From Fodinibius halophilus (lineage in GTDB: Bacteria; Bacteroidota; Rhodothermia; Balneolales; Balneolaceae): a DNA stretch of 64,000 nt. Of the stretch, positions 8,902-17,388 are shown piece after piece. Each line of letters opens with the position of its first letter. The first letter of the stretch is position 1. The stretch covers positions 124,001 through 188,000 of the forward strand of contig NZ_JAALLS010000001.1 in NCBI RefSeq assembly GCF_011059105.1. The letters run 5' to 3'. The notes beneath the pieces were generated by a model. The model saw only the letters and a list, made by a program, of their open reading frames with translations. It did not search any database and was not told where the DNA came from. Made by a program: the position numbers and the translations under genes.

Positions 8902-11900
8902 TTAGTTTTGTTCGATAGGAGGAGCACCGGCTTGTTGTACCGCTTGCTTAAGTTCAGGTATCACATTTTCAGTGAATTTGCTGAGATCCTTCTTAAATGA
9001 GGCCAGCTCTTCTTTTCCTGTTTTAATGGCATCTTTGTGCATTTCGGTAGGACCGTAGGTAGTACGAAGGGCACGGTATCCCACAAATAAGCGAGAACGC
9101 GCTGACGGTTCATCCCCCAACTGTCCCACTTGTTGTTTAGCTTCGCTGCCATTCATCTGTTCATTGAGCTCTTTAAGCTGTAAACGGGTCTCATTTAAGC
9201 GTTTGTATACGTCAGGAGCTTCTTGATCTGCCCTGGAGAGTGCACGCTGCATAGCTCCAACCTGGTTCATTGCATCCTGCAGTGAATTGGTCGTTTGAGT
9301 TAGGTCTTGCTGGAACTTTTCAAGTTCCTCACGGAATGCAATAACCTCTTCGTTGGATGCTCCTTCTAACGCACCGTCACGAAGGGGAACAACCTCAAAG
9401 GTAACCGGATCAGAAAGCTGTGTAACTTCACCGCGAACCACTTTCGAAAGCGTAGCGGTGTAGGTGCCCGGAGTAGCCATAAAGCCGCCACCAAAGTATC
9501 CTTGGGGGGTCTCTTCCATCTCTACAACATCTTTCGATGGATATTGCAGCTCCCAGTTTACCCGGTGAAAACCTTTTGTGGCTGGTCCTTTAACTCGGTT
9601 AACCACATTGCCATCTTCATTTTTGATAGTGATAACAACTTTGGGTTTTTGTTCACGCATCTCTTTCTCAAGATTATCCCAGCCGGGGAAGGGGACATCT
9701 TCATCCTTCTCAAGATCTTGCTCGCGTTTTTTACGCTGTGCCTCCAGTGATTTATAACTGTCCTTGAGATAATAAGTGAAAACAGTACCAAAAGGTGGGT
9801 TATCAGCTTTAAAGTGACTAGCACCCATTGAGCCTACCACACTATTTTCAATATACCAGTAGGTATCACGAGGTGTAAAGAGTTTGGCCTCTTGACTAAG
9901 TGTCTCATCATCAACCTCACGAAGCGGACTGTAGTCGTCCAGTATATAGAAGCTTCGGCCAAAAGACGCCCCGACGAGGTCATTATGATCACGCTGAATT
10001 TCCAAGTCGCGGAAAGAGATTGTTGGTACACCACCTTTCAGCTGTTGCCAGTTTTCGCCACCATCAACAGTAAAGAAGATGCCAAATTCCGTTCCTGCGA
10101 ATAAAAGATCTTTATCTTTATGATCTTGTATAACTCTCCATACCAGGTGCCGATCGGGGAGGTCATCGCTAATCAATTCCCAGGACTCACCACGATCGGT
10201 ACTTTTGATGAGGTAAGGATTTAAGTCTCCATTCTTGTGATCATCCATCGCTACATAAACGGTATTAACGTCAAAACGATCAGCTTTAATATCATTAATG
10301 AAGGCTTTAGAAGGCACGTCATCAATATCGGAAAGTTCAATTTCACGCCAGCTTTCGCCGCCATTTTCAGTAACCTGTATGCGACCGTCATCCGTACCTG
10401 CATATATTAATCCCTCTTTTTTGGGAGATTCAGCCAGTGAGGTAATGGTGTTAAAATTTGACATAGCGTTCATATCCCATGGATTATCCCAGCTGCGCTG
10501 CTTACCCATGATTGGGAGCTTGAGACGATTTTGATCCAAAGTGAGATCTTCCGAGATCGCGGTCCAGCTGTTACCACGGTTTTCTGACACCCAAACGCGT
10601 TGTGAAGCTACAAGCAGTTTTTTGGGATTATGAGGACTGATTTCTACCGGGGCATCCCAGTTAAAGCGTTCAGACTCATCGTCTTTACCGGCTTGGGGTT
10701 GAATGTAAACCTGGTCACCGGTTGTTTTATCGATACGGTGTAGTCCTCCTTGCTGGGTTTCAGCATAAAAGATGTTGGGGTTACCCGGTTCAGTAGCGGT
10801 GTCATGCCCATCCGCAAAAAGAGTTTTGCTCCAGTCTGCATTACGGATTCCATCTTCATTATCGGTTCGCGAAGGCCCTGTTTGAGAACCGTTATCCTGG
10901 GTACCGCCATAAATATTGTAGAAGGGCTTGGCATCATCTACAGCCACTTTATAAAACTGGGTGATCGGCATATTATTGATGAAATTCCAGTTGTCGCCAT
11001 GGTCAAAGCTCTCATAAATTCCACCGTCAGATCCTACTAATAGATAATCAGGATCATCTTTTCGAAATGCCATAGCATGGCTGTCTGAGTGTTTAGCCTT
11101 TTCCTGGAGATTACTAAAGTTTGCTCCGTGATCATTTGATACTTCAATTCTGACATCCATCAGGTAGATTCTACCAAAATGATGAGGGGAGGCATACAGT
11201 TCTTGATAATAATGAGGTCCGGTACCGCCTGCTACAGTGTTAGACATTTTTTTCCAGGATGCACCGCGATTATCAGATTTATAAACTCCGCCGGTAGTGA
11301 GATCAAGCGTTATGGCAGCATAGACGATATCGGGTTTCTGAGGAGATATTGCCAACCCAATTTTGCCCATGTTGGAGCCGGGCAGTCCTCTCTTTTTCTC
11401 ATCCCAACTTTCGCCACCGTCGGTACTTTTGTAGATGCCGGTACCGGGACCACCGCCCATATATGCTGCTGCGGTACGGTGTCGTTGCCAAGTTGCGGCA
11501 TACATTCTGTCAGGGTTACGGGGATCAAGAACGAGATCAGTTACACCAACCCATTCATCATCACCTAATACTTTTTTCCAGTTCTGTCCACCATCGGTAG
11601 ATTTATATAAACCACGGTCGCCACCTTTATCCCAAAGTGGGCCTTGTGCAGCTACCCAGATGATATCCGAATTTTCGGGATGCACAACAATCTTAGAAAT
11701 GTGTTCAGAATCTTTAAGCCCCATATTTTTCCAGCTGGAGCCTCCATCTGTACTTTTATATACCCCATCCCCATAGCCGACATGGCGTCCGCCAACATTT
11801 TCACCGGAGCCAACCCAAATAGTACTCGGGTTATTCGGATCTATAGTAACCGACCCAATAGAATAGGATGATTGGTTATCAAAAATAGTATCCCAGGTAG

Positions 11901-12141
11901 TTCCTGCATTCTTGGTTTTCCATACGCCTCCTGAACCTACTGCCACGTACCATGTATTTTCATCATTAGGATGTATGGCTATATCGGCAATACGACCCGA
12001 GGTAAGAGCCGGACCAACACTTCGTAGTTTTAATCCATTATAACTCGTTTCTGATACAATTGATCCATTATCCTGTGCGGCCATTGGTAGGGTAGATACC
12101 GCAAAGAGGATCAGCAGAAGAGCACTAAGTTTTGTTTTCAT
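8902..12141 (-). CDS. VPS10/BNR-repeat beta-propeller exported protein
   Basis: A 1079-residue protein with a cleavable signal peptide (first about 22 residues, ending MAAQD). It is followed by repeated sialidase-like BNR/Asp-box motifs of the type S-x-D-x-G-x-x-W, for example STDGGSSWKN, STDGGQNWKK, STDGGESWDE, ENRGNSWTA and TVDGGENWQQ. These span about residues 60-720 and should build large propellers of the sortilin/VPS10 kind. The C-terminal third (about 760-1079) is helical and beta-rich without a motif I can name. Close relatives are common in Balneolota and Bacteroidetes, usually annotated as glycosyl hydrolase or VPS10 domain protein. No catalytic residues for a glycosidase are evident, so an enzymatic role is unproven. 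The gene is monocistronic on the minus strand and ends at a strong terminator. Confidence 0.82.
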   Translation of the reverse strand: MKTKLSALLLILFAVSTLPMAAQDNGSIVSETSYNGLKLRSVGPALTSGRIADIAIHPNDENTWYVAVGSGGVWKTKNAGTTWDTIFDNQSSYSIGSVTIDPNNPSTIWVGSGENVGGRHVGYGDGVYKSTDGGSSWKNMGLKDSEHISKIVVHPENSDIIWVAAQGPLWDKGGDRGLYKSTDGGQNWKKVLGDDEWVGVTDLVLDPRNPDRMYAATWQRHRTAAAYMGGGPGTGIYKSTDGGESWDEKKRGLPGSNMGKIGLAISPQKPDIVYAAITLDLTTGGVYKSDNRGASWKKMSNTVAGGTGPHYYQELYASPHHFGRIYLMDVRIEVSNDHGANFSNLQEKAKHSDSHAMAFRKDDPDYLLVGSDGGIYESFDHGDNWNFINNMPITQFYKVAVDDAKPFYNIYGGTQDNGSQTGPSRTDNEDGIRNADWSKTLFADGHDTATEPGNPNIFYAETQQGGLHRIDKTTGDQVYIQPQAGKDDESERFNWDAPVEISPHNPKKLLVASQRVWVSENRGNSWTAISEDLTLDQNRLKLPIMGKQRSWDNPWDMNAMSNFNTITSLAESPKKEGLIYAGTDDGRIQVTENGGESWREIELSDIDDVPSKAFINDIKADRFDVNTVYVAMDDHKNGDLNPYLIKSTDRGESWELISDDLPDRHLVWRVIQDHKDKDLLFAGTEFGIFFTVDGGENWQQLKGGVPTISFRDLEIQRDHNDLVGASFGRSFYILDDYSPLREVDDETLSQEAKLFTPRDTYWYIENSVVGSMGASHFKADNPPFGTVFTYYLKDSYKSLEAQRKKREQDLEKDEDVPFPGWDNLEKEMREQKPKVVITIKNEDGNVVNRVKGPATKGFHRVNWELQYPSKDVVEMEETPQGYFGGGFMATPGTYTATLSKVVRGEVTQLSDPVTFEVVPLRDGALEGASNEEVIAFREELEKFQQDLTQTTNSLQDAMNQVGAMQRALSRADQEAPDVYKRLNETRLQLKELNEQMNGSEAKQQVGQLGDEPSARSRLFVGYRALRTTYGPTEMHKDAIKTGKEELASFKKDLSKFTENVIPELKQAVQQAGAPPIEQN

Positions 12142-12366
12142 ACTGAACTGGTATTTATTAGAAAGAATAGTATTTGAAACTATAATTATTTTTGATGTTC
12201 ATTACCAATTCTATTTACAGGATTTAAAACGAAGCTTTAGATTGATAAAATAATGTTATGTGAATATGAAAAGGCTGGTCCTAATACAATAGAGAAATGC
12301 TATACTGTTTATTAGACAAAGAAGGGATACAAATAAGTATGTTAACTAATCTTATTTAATTACCAG

Positions 12367-12699
12367 TTACTTATTATTAAATAAAATGGTAACGAGCAGA
12401 ATTGTATCAGATTTTACACTGTATGAATATGATTGTTCTTTCTCGAGGTATAACCAATCATCTTCAGTCAGCTCCATGCCCTGTCCATCTATATTAAAGA
12501 AAATGTCACCCTTGAGACAATGTATCGACATCTCGCCTTCTACGCTATGTTCTTCGATACACTTACCATGAGGCAAATACATGCGGATAACCTCCATGTC
12601 AGATGTTTTTACAAGAGCATAGGTAGAGTCATCCTGTAAATTATCTGTTAGGTTTTCCAGATTAATTGGTTCGCCTGATACAATGTGACCTGTGCTCAT
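12367..12699 (-). CDS. Small cupin-domain protein
   Basis: A 110-residue protein with a single cupin barrel. The middle part has MYLPHGKCIEEHSVEGEMSI followed by LKGDIFFNIDGQGMELTEDDW, the two-motif layout of small cupins. The usual metal-binding pattern is only partly kept: HGK...EEHSVEGE offers two histidines and glutamates. The substrate is unknown. Its neighbour on the same strand is glutaminase, 131 nt upstream in transcription order, so joint transcription is possible but not shown. Similar cupins in this phylum are stand-alone stress or regulatory proteins; nothing in the sequence decides this. Confidence 0.65.
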   Translation of the reverse strand: MSTGHIVSGEPINLENLTDNLQDDSTYALVKTSDMEVIRMYLPHGKCIEEHSVEGEMSIHCLKGDIFFNIDGQGMELTEDDWLYLEKEQSYSYSVKSDTILLVTILFNNK

Positions 12700-12830
12700 G
12701 ACAACCCCTGTCTTTTTCTTTTGATATGCTGTTTCAAATCTAACCAGAAAAAGAGTTCCGGGAAAGTATTATTGCATAAATTTTTACGGTCGTCCGTAAA
12801 ACTCAGTGGAGGTGTCAGGATGCAGAAAAA

Positions 12831-13745
12831 TCAAAAAATTGATGATTTGGTCTCGGTGGTGAGTCGTTCTAAAAACTGCATACCCCGAACAGAATTTCCT
12901 TTTTTATTGAGTGGTGGACTCCATACAGCAATGCTATAAACGCCTGGATTTACGGCTCCAATTCCCCCGCCAACTCCACTTTTACCGGGCAGGCCAACTT
13001 TAAAAGTAAAATCCCCGGATTGGTCGTAGAAACCACAGGTTTGCATAATAGCATTAATGCGTTTGGCTTTACTGGCTGTTATTATCTGTTCGCCCGAAGA
13101 AGGGGAGAGGCCCCGGTTGGCATACAGTAAAAAGGTGTGAGCCAATTCCTTGCAGGTCATTTCCAAAGAACATTGATAGTAGTAGAAGTCGAGAACTTCC
13201 TCAACATTGTTCGTAATATTCCCGAAAGATTTCATAAGGTTTACCAAAGCCGCATTGCGGTGGCCGTGCCTTTTTTCTGACTTGGCTATTCTATGATTGT
13301 AGCTAATAGAATGATTCTCGGAAATAGAACGTACAAAATGCAAAAAATCTTTCTTGGGTTCTTCAAGAATACTTATCAATAGATCAGATATAACCAGTGC
13401 CCCGGAATTAATAAATGGGTTGCGGGGGATTCCTTTCTCATATTCTAACTGAACCAAAGAGTTGAATGGATTACCTGAAGGTTCTACTCCAACTCGAGTC
13501 CATATGTCATTGCCCCCAAGATTAAATGCAAGTGTAAGAGCGATAACTTTTGATATACTCTGGATTGAGAAGGATTCATCACTGTTCCCAAAAGAAAAAT
13601 CTTCACCATCCAAGGTGGATAAATGCACTCCAAATTTATTAGAAGGTACCTTAGAAAGTTCAGGAATGTATGAAGCAACTTCACCCTGGCAGGGGATGCC
13701 ACGAATCTGTTCAGAGATATTGTGAATAATCTGTTGGTAGTCCAT
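12831..13745 (-). CDS. glsA: Glutaminase A
   Basis: A 304-residue serine-dependent beta-lactamase-like glutaminase hydrolysing L-glutamine to glutamate and ammonia. The catalytic S-x-x-K motif is SISK at residues 63-66 within FSIQSISKVIALTLA. The family blocks GVEPSGNPFNSLVQLE, RNPFINSGALVISDLL, AALVNLMKSFGN, CSLEMTCKELA and the glycine-rich GLPGKSGVGGGIGAV are all present and in order. Length matches bacterial GlsA/YbaS-type enzymes (about 305-310). The ATG start gives the normal N-terminus. It stands between a cupin gene and a repeat element; no transporter or glutamate decarboxylase that would suggest acid resistance is nearby. Confidence 0.93.
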   Translation of the reverse strand: MDYQQIIHNISEQIRGIPCQGEVASYIPELSKVPSNKFGVHLSTLDGEDFSFGNSDESFSIQSISKVIALTLAFNLGGNDIWTRVGVEPSGNPFNSLVQLEYEKGIPRNPFINSGALVISDLLISILEEPKKDFLHFVRSISENHSISYNHRIAKSEKRHGHRNAALVNLMKSFGNITNNVEEVLDFYYYQCSLEMTCKELAHTFLLYANRGLSPSSGEQIITASKAKRINAIMQTCGFYDQSGDFTFKVGLPGKSGVGGGIGAVNPGVYSIAVWSPPLNKKGNSVRGMQFLERLTTETKSSIF

Positions 13746-13790
13746 AGATAAGGTAGTACTGATACAATTTAGTAGTTAGGGAAATTATTA

Positions 13791-13921
13791 GGGAGCTTTG
13801 CAAAACTCGGTAATGTCATCCTGAATTCAGTTCAGGATCTCGGTTTTAATGCTAATAACTGTATATGAGATGCTGAAACAAGTTCAGCATGACAAGATGT
13901 GACTAGTTTCGCAAAGCCCCC
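13791..13921. repeat. Composite inverted-repeat element, copy 1 (short form)
   Basis: A 131-nt element between glsA and a histidine kinase gene. Its ends are GGGAGCTTTGCAAAAC (left) and the inverted GTTTCGCAAAGCCCCC (right). Inside, each arm holds its own hairpin: TCCTGAA..TTCAGGA on the left and ATGCTGAA..TTCAGCAT on the right, each bordered by ATCTC or GAGAT. The whole is an imperfect palindrome. Its interior (for example CTAATAACTGTATA with GAGATGCTGAAA or variants) recurs almost unchanged in the copy at 48365-48646. Confidence 0.8.
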
Positions 13922-14140
13922 TATTAAATAATCAAAAAAATAATAGAAAGGGAATCTTTTATATAATCCAAAAGGGAAATCTTAGCCTATTAGCTTATGC
14001 AGATTAATATCTAAATAGATAAAAGGTTTTGTGCTATCAGGTCTCTTGATGAACGTATCCCACTTATGAAAGTGATATTGTTTCTACTTTCGAAACCATT
14101 GGAACTGAGAGATTGGCAAAGAAAAAAACGCGGTTCTTAA
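13922..14140. other. Gene-free AT-rich spacer before the PepSY remnant
   Basis: No gene, hairpin or promoter match is seen here apart from possible decayed coding sequence from about 14060 onward, which continues into the remnant described next. Confidence 0.4.
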
Positions 14141-14317
14141 GGACCGATCATACCCGCAGGGAACGGTAAAATAATTGTCTTTTTGAGTAGTCTGATAGTT
14201 GGTAGCCTTCCTGTTACCGGTTTTATGATCTGGTGGGGGCGTCGTAAAAAGGTCATGCATCAATCCCGCCGAAATGGGAAGCAAAAAGAGAAATCAAAGC
14301 TGGTTAATGCTGCATAA
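14141..14317 (+). pseudogene. Remnant of a PepSY-associated transmembrane protein
   Basis: A plus-strand frame ending with TAA at 14315-14317 reads GKIIVFLSSLIVGSLPVTGF, then MIWWGRRKK and a charged tail. This is the typical last transmembrane helix and end of PepSY-associated TM proteins, which accompany siderophore receptors. The same frame is closed by a stop at 14138-14140. An adjacent frame just upstream (14056-14169) ends in HTRRER, faintly like the HTG segment that should precede this helix, suggesting a frameshift. There is no start codon giving a plausible complete protein. I read this as the 3' stump of a largely deleted gene; a very small intact membrane protein is less likely. Confidence 0.55.
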
Positions 14318-14351
14318 GAAATAACCCAAAGAGAATGGTCAACCCAATTTA

Positions 14352-15869
14352 CTACACAAAATAATTACTGGCCGACCCGGAATTACGTTCTATCTTGAAG
14401 TTTATTTCAAAACAGGCACCCTGACCATTCTTGATGCTGAGGTCCCCATTTAACTGTTGTGTAAGCTGTTGGACCATGGAGAGGCCTAAAGAGCTTGACT
14501 CTTGGAGGTCGAAATCTTTTGGCAGTCCTTTACCGTCATCATCAACCATAATACTGACATTCTTGTCATTTTGCTTCATTTTAATTTTTAGTTCTCCCTT
14601 CGCCTGTTTATCAAAACCGTGTTTGTAAGCGTTGGTGACCAGCTCATTGATGATAAGAGAGCAGGGAATCGCCTGATTGACATTTAGCTTAATATTATTG
14701 CTGAATACTTTTAATGATATCTCCTTACCATCAGTATTGACGGTAGTAGATATGTTTTCGACAAGTTCTTCTACATAATCATCAAAGGAAAGGTTTGCAA
14801 AGTCTTTGGTTTGGTAAAGTTGTTCATGAATCATGGCAATAGAATTAATACGAAGCATGCTTTCATTGAGCACGCCCTTTATTTGAGAATTGTCATCCCA
14901 GTTCATCGATTCAAGTTGTAATAAACCGGAGATAACAGCCAGGTTGTTCTTTACCCGGTGGTGGATCTCTTCCATGAGTACCTGGTTGTTTTCCAAGGCA
15001 GAGGTTATTTCTGCCGTTCTCGATTTTACTTGCTGTCTTAAAAAGATAATAGCAAGGATAATCAGAACTGCTAATATACTTCCCCCCCAAATGATAATTT
15101 GCCAGTACCGTTGGGGAACCCCTATATACCGCAGATCTTGGGAACTGCGTGGAATAATTTGGTAAATAGTCTTATTTGATTCTTGGTACGTATACTTATC
15201 TAGGATTCCCTGAACAGTAATGGGATCACCAATACTAAGCATATCAAAATCAAAGCTTGCAAATTTTTCATGGCCTTTATCAATATAAACTGAGACCGTC
15301 TTTTCGGCGGAAGTAGAGGGGGCAATTTCCAGTTTCTTCCAAGCCTCTTCTTGTTGTTTGCTTACAACAACGGCTTTACCCTGTACTAAGGTCCCGAGGT
15401 ATCTTTCGGGATTTTCATAAGTTTTGTCGATAGAAACAGCAGGAGGGATGTTTGAGGAAGTTTCTATTACCTGATACTCATCTGCTACGACTTCGGCCTT
15501 ACCATAGTAAAGTTTGAGGGTTCCTGAGACTACTAAGCTGTCTCCTTTTTGTACTTCTTGCTTGAGTTCATCAGAGTATACTAAGACTCCTTTCAACTGG
15601 TCTTGTACATAAATAATCATTGAGTTTGCATGCAATACAGAAGAGGAGACGGTAGCGCGGCCGGTTACCGTAACTTTACTGCCTAATAGATCTAATTTTC
15701 CGTCGTTATTTTTATCTATTAAGACCTCAGAAACGGTTTTAATTTGTGTCGAGTCAGAGGTTGTTTCAGCTGAAACCTTGGAGGTCGCTATAACCAACAA
15801 GAATGAGATAAATGGTAAAGCTATAAAATATACTGAGCTATTGAGACTGTACCTTCCGAAATAATCCAC
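14352..15869 (-). CDS. Membrane histidine kinase with periplasmic OB-like sensor (HisKA_2 type)
   Basis: A 505-residue kinase. An N-terminal hydrophobic segment (about 13-33, ending SAET) acts as signal peptide or first membrane anchor. Residues about 55-240 look like two OB-fold modules: LLGSKVTVTGRATVSSSVLH, then VVSGTLKLYYGKAEVVADE and LSIGDPITVQGILDKY. One membrane helix lies at about 256-277, followed by a HisKA_2 dimerisation/phosphotransfer segment EEIHHRVKNNLAVISGLLQL (His 303/304) and an HATPase_c domain with NELVTNAYKHG (N box) and DDDGKGLP (G1 box). HisKA_2 kinases usually pair with unorthodox response regulators. None is adjacent, so it is an orphan. The ligand sensed is unknown. 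Confidence 0.85.
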   Translation of the reverse strand: MDYFGRYSLNSSVYFIALPFISFLLVIATSKVSAETTSDSTQIKTVSEVLIDKNNDGKLDLLGSKVTVTGRATVSSSVLHANSMIIYVQDQLKGVLVYSDELKQEVQKGDSLVVSGTLKLYYGKAEVVADEYQVIETSSNIPPAVSIDKTYENPERYLGTLVQGKAVVVSKQQEEAWKKLEIAPSTSAEKTVSVYIDKGHEKFASFDFDMLSIGDPITVQGILDKYTYQESNKTIYQIIPRSSQDLRYIGVPQRYWQIIIWGGSILAVLIILAIIFLRQQVKSRTAEITSALENNQVLMEEIHHRVKNNLAVISGLLQLESMNWDDNSQIKGVLNESMLRINSIAMIHEQLYQTKDFANLSFDDYVEELVENISTTVNTDGKEISLKVFSNNIKLNVNQAIPCSLIINELVTNAYKHGFDKQAKGELKIKMKQNDKNVSIMVDDDGKGLPKDFDLQESSSLGLSMVQQLTQQLNGDLSIKNGQGACFEINFKIERNSGSASNYFV

Positions 15870-16205
15870 CGCAGACGAACCTAAATGTTAGATACTCAAT
15901 TTTTTACTTAAACCAGCTAATAGGGTGGTCGAATTATCTTTAAAGAATAATTCGAGGTAGGAAACTGAATATTTCACATATCGGATCATGTTAGTAAAAC
16001 ATTCAGTCAATAATTATTCATTAGTTGAAGAATTATAATATGTAGAACGATTGTACCCTAAAATTTTGTCACTCTTTTGTACTGTAAATCCCGTTACCAC
16101 CGCAAAAATTTATTATGTCTTAATATATTAAAAAAAATAATATTCCTTAAGCGAATTTTATAATTGGTGAGAGTGAGAGTAGAATTATTGCACTGTTTTA
16201 ATTCA
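15870..16205. other. AT-rich divergent intergenic region
   Basis: This 336-nt stretch separates the divergently transcribed histidine kinase and DUF4382 genes and should hold both promoters. No clear TAnnTTTG box, hairpin or gene was found. Confidence 0.4.
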
Positions 16206-16335
16206 AAGGGCCCTTTGCAAAACCAGGCAGTCATCCTGAATGTAATGAAGGATCTCCCTTTCAAGGGCAGCAGATGGATACTGGAGATTCTTCGACAAGC
16301 TCAGAATGACGAAATCAAAGGTTTTGCAAAGCCCT
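16206..16335. repeat. Composite inverted-repeat element, copy 2
   Basis: A 130-nt element with the same plan as the copy at 13791. The left end is GGGCCCTTTGCAAAAC and the right end is the inverted GTTTTGCAAAGCCCTC. Left-arm GTCATCCTGAA..GGATCTCC corresponds to right-arm GGAGATTCTTCG..CAGAATGAC. The interior sequence is diverged from copy 1, but the order end, GTCAT hairpin, ATCTC, centre, GAGAT hairpin, ATGAC, end is the same. It lies 93 nt before the DUF4382 start codon. Confidence 0.75.
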
Positions 16336-16427
16336 CTCAAAAAAAGTTAGTAACCAATTCCGTTTTCGCTCGTCGTACGACATAATAAATCACTACAGTT
16401 AAAAAAAATCTTAAAAATGGTATAATT

Positions 16428-17252
16428 ATGTTACGACAGAAACTATCTTTTATTCCATTTGCGATTACATTAGCATTTTCGATTCTTTTGGTAGGGTGTA
16501 GCGGTTCTGATTCAGGGGTAGGCACTTCCGGTGAAACAGGAACATTGGAAGTACAGATGCATGATGCTCCCGCCAATTACGAAGAAGTAAATATATTTGT
16601 AAAAAGTGTAGAGGTTAATAATGCGGATACCGACACCGGCTGGGTTGTAATTAACGAGCCCCAACAAACGTATGACCTACTTGAGTTAACCAACGGAGCA
16701 ACAACGGTGTTAGGTTCCAAAGAACTGGAAACCGGCACCTATGAGCAGATAAGACTGATTGTTAAGGTAGATCAAAGTTATATTGTTGTTGATGGCAAAT
16801 CGCATAACTTATTTGTTCCGGGGGGTAATGAAACGGGGGTCAAATTACCGGTTAATGCCGAGATTAAACCTGATATTACCTATACACTGTTGTTAGATTT
16901 TGATGCTGCACGTTCTGTGGTTGAACGTGGAAATGAACAGTCAGGGATAAGCTATTTACTTCAGCCGGTTATTAGTGCCAGTAACCAGGCAGAAACCGGT
17001 AATATCGCCGGAACTGTAGAGCCTGTGGATGCCAATCCGTTTGTGTATGCTATTGCAGCCGATGATACGTTGTCATCAACGAAAGCGGATACTTCTGATG
17101 GTTCATTTAAGCTAATAGGGCTAGAAGAAGGCACGTATACAGTATCGGTAGACCCTACGAATGACACCTACCAAGCCAGTGATACGTCTGGTGTTGATGT
17201 AACGGTAGATAAAACGAATGAGTTAGGTACAATTCAGCTATCACAAAATTAA
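16428..17252 (+). CDS. DUF4382 domain-containing lipoprotein
   Basis: A 274-residue lipoprotein with signal peptide and lipobox LVGC (Cys about 24), followed by a Ser/Gly-rich linker. Residues about 37-185 form a DUF4382 domain, recognisable from GTLEVQMHDAPANYEEVNIF, then GWVVINEPQQTYDLLEL and a long beta-rich remainder. The C-terminal part (about 190-274, GNIAGTVEPVDANPFVYAIA to the end) is a carboxypeptidase-regulatory-like beta sandwich. Both are extracellular modules of unknown function. The gene is monocistronic, with a repeat element upstream and a strong terminator downstream. Confidence 0.85.
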   Translation: MLRQKLSFIPFAITLAFSILLVGCSGSDSGVGTSGETGTLEVQMHDAPANYEEVNIFVKSVEVNNADTDTGWVVINEPQQTYDLLELTNGATTVLGSKELETGTYEQIRLIVKVDQSYIVVDGKSHNLFVPGGNETGVKLPVNAEIKPDITYTLLLDFDAARSVVERGNEQSGISYLLQPVISASNQAETGNIAGTVEPVDANPFVYAIAADDTLSSTKADTSDGSFKLIGLEEGTYTVSVDPTNDTYQASDTSGVDVTVDKTNELGTIQLSQN

Positions 17253-17293
17253 TGATCTTCCAGGTCTAGAGACCTGAGAAGCGTTGAAAAGAG

Positions 17294-17328
17294 AAAAAGG
17301 CCTGCAAGTGAAATTGCAGGCCTTTTTT
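17294..17328 (+). terminator. Intrinsic terminator after the DUF4382 gene
   Basis: A perfect 14-bp stem AAAAAGGCCTGCAA/TTGCAGGCCTTTTT with loop GTGAAA, ending in a run of six T. The A run on the left makes it usable in both directions, so it may also end the convergent M3 peptidase transcript (stop at 17389). Confidence 0.9.
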
Positions 17329-17388
17329 ATTGTGTGAAATATAGCGTACTACTCGTAAAATGGAGTAGCTCACTTTTTAGGTTCCCTT

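Noticed and set aside
12831-12939. Short plus-strand frame at 12685-12939 between the cupin and glutaminase genes
   Set aside because: It covers the glutaminase 3' end in antisense and has no family features.
14084-14284. Minus-strand frame of 66 residues in the glsA-kinase gap
   Set aside because: The plus strand of the same stretch encodes a recognisable PepSY helix, so the minus frame is its shadow.
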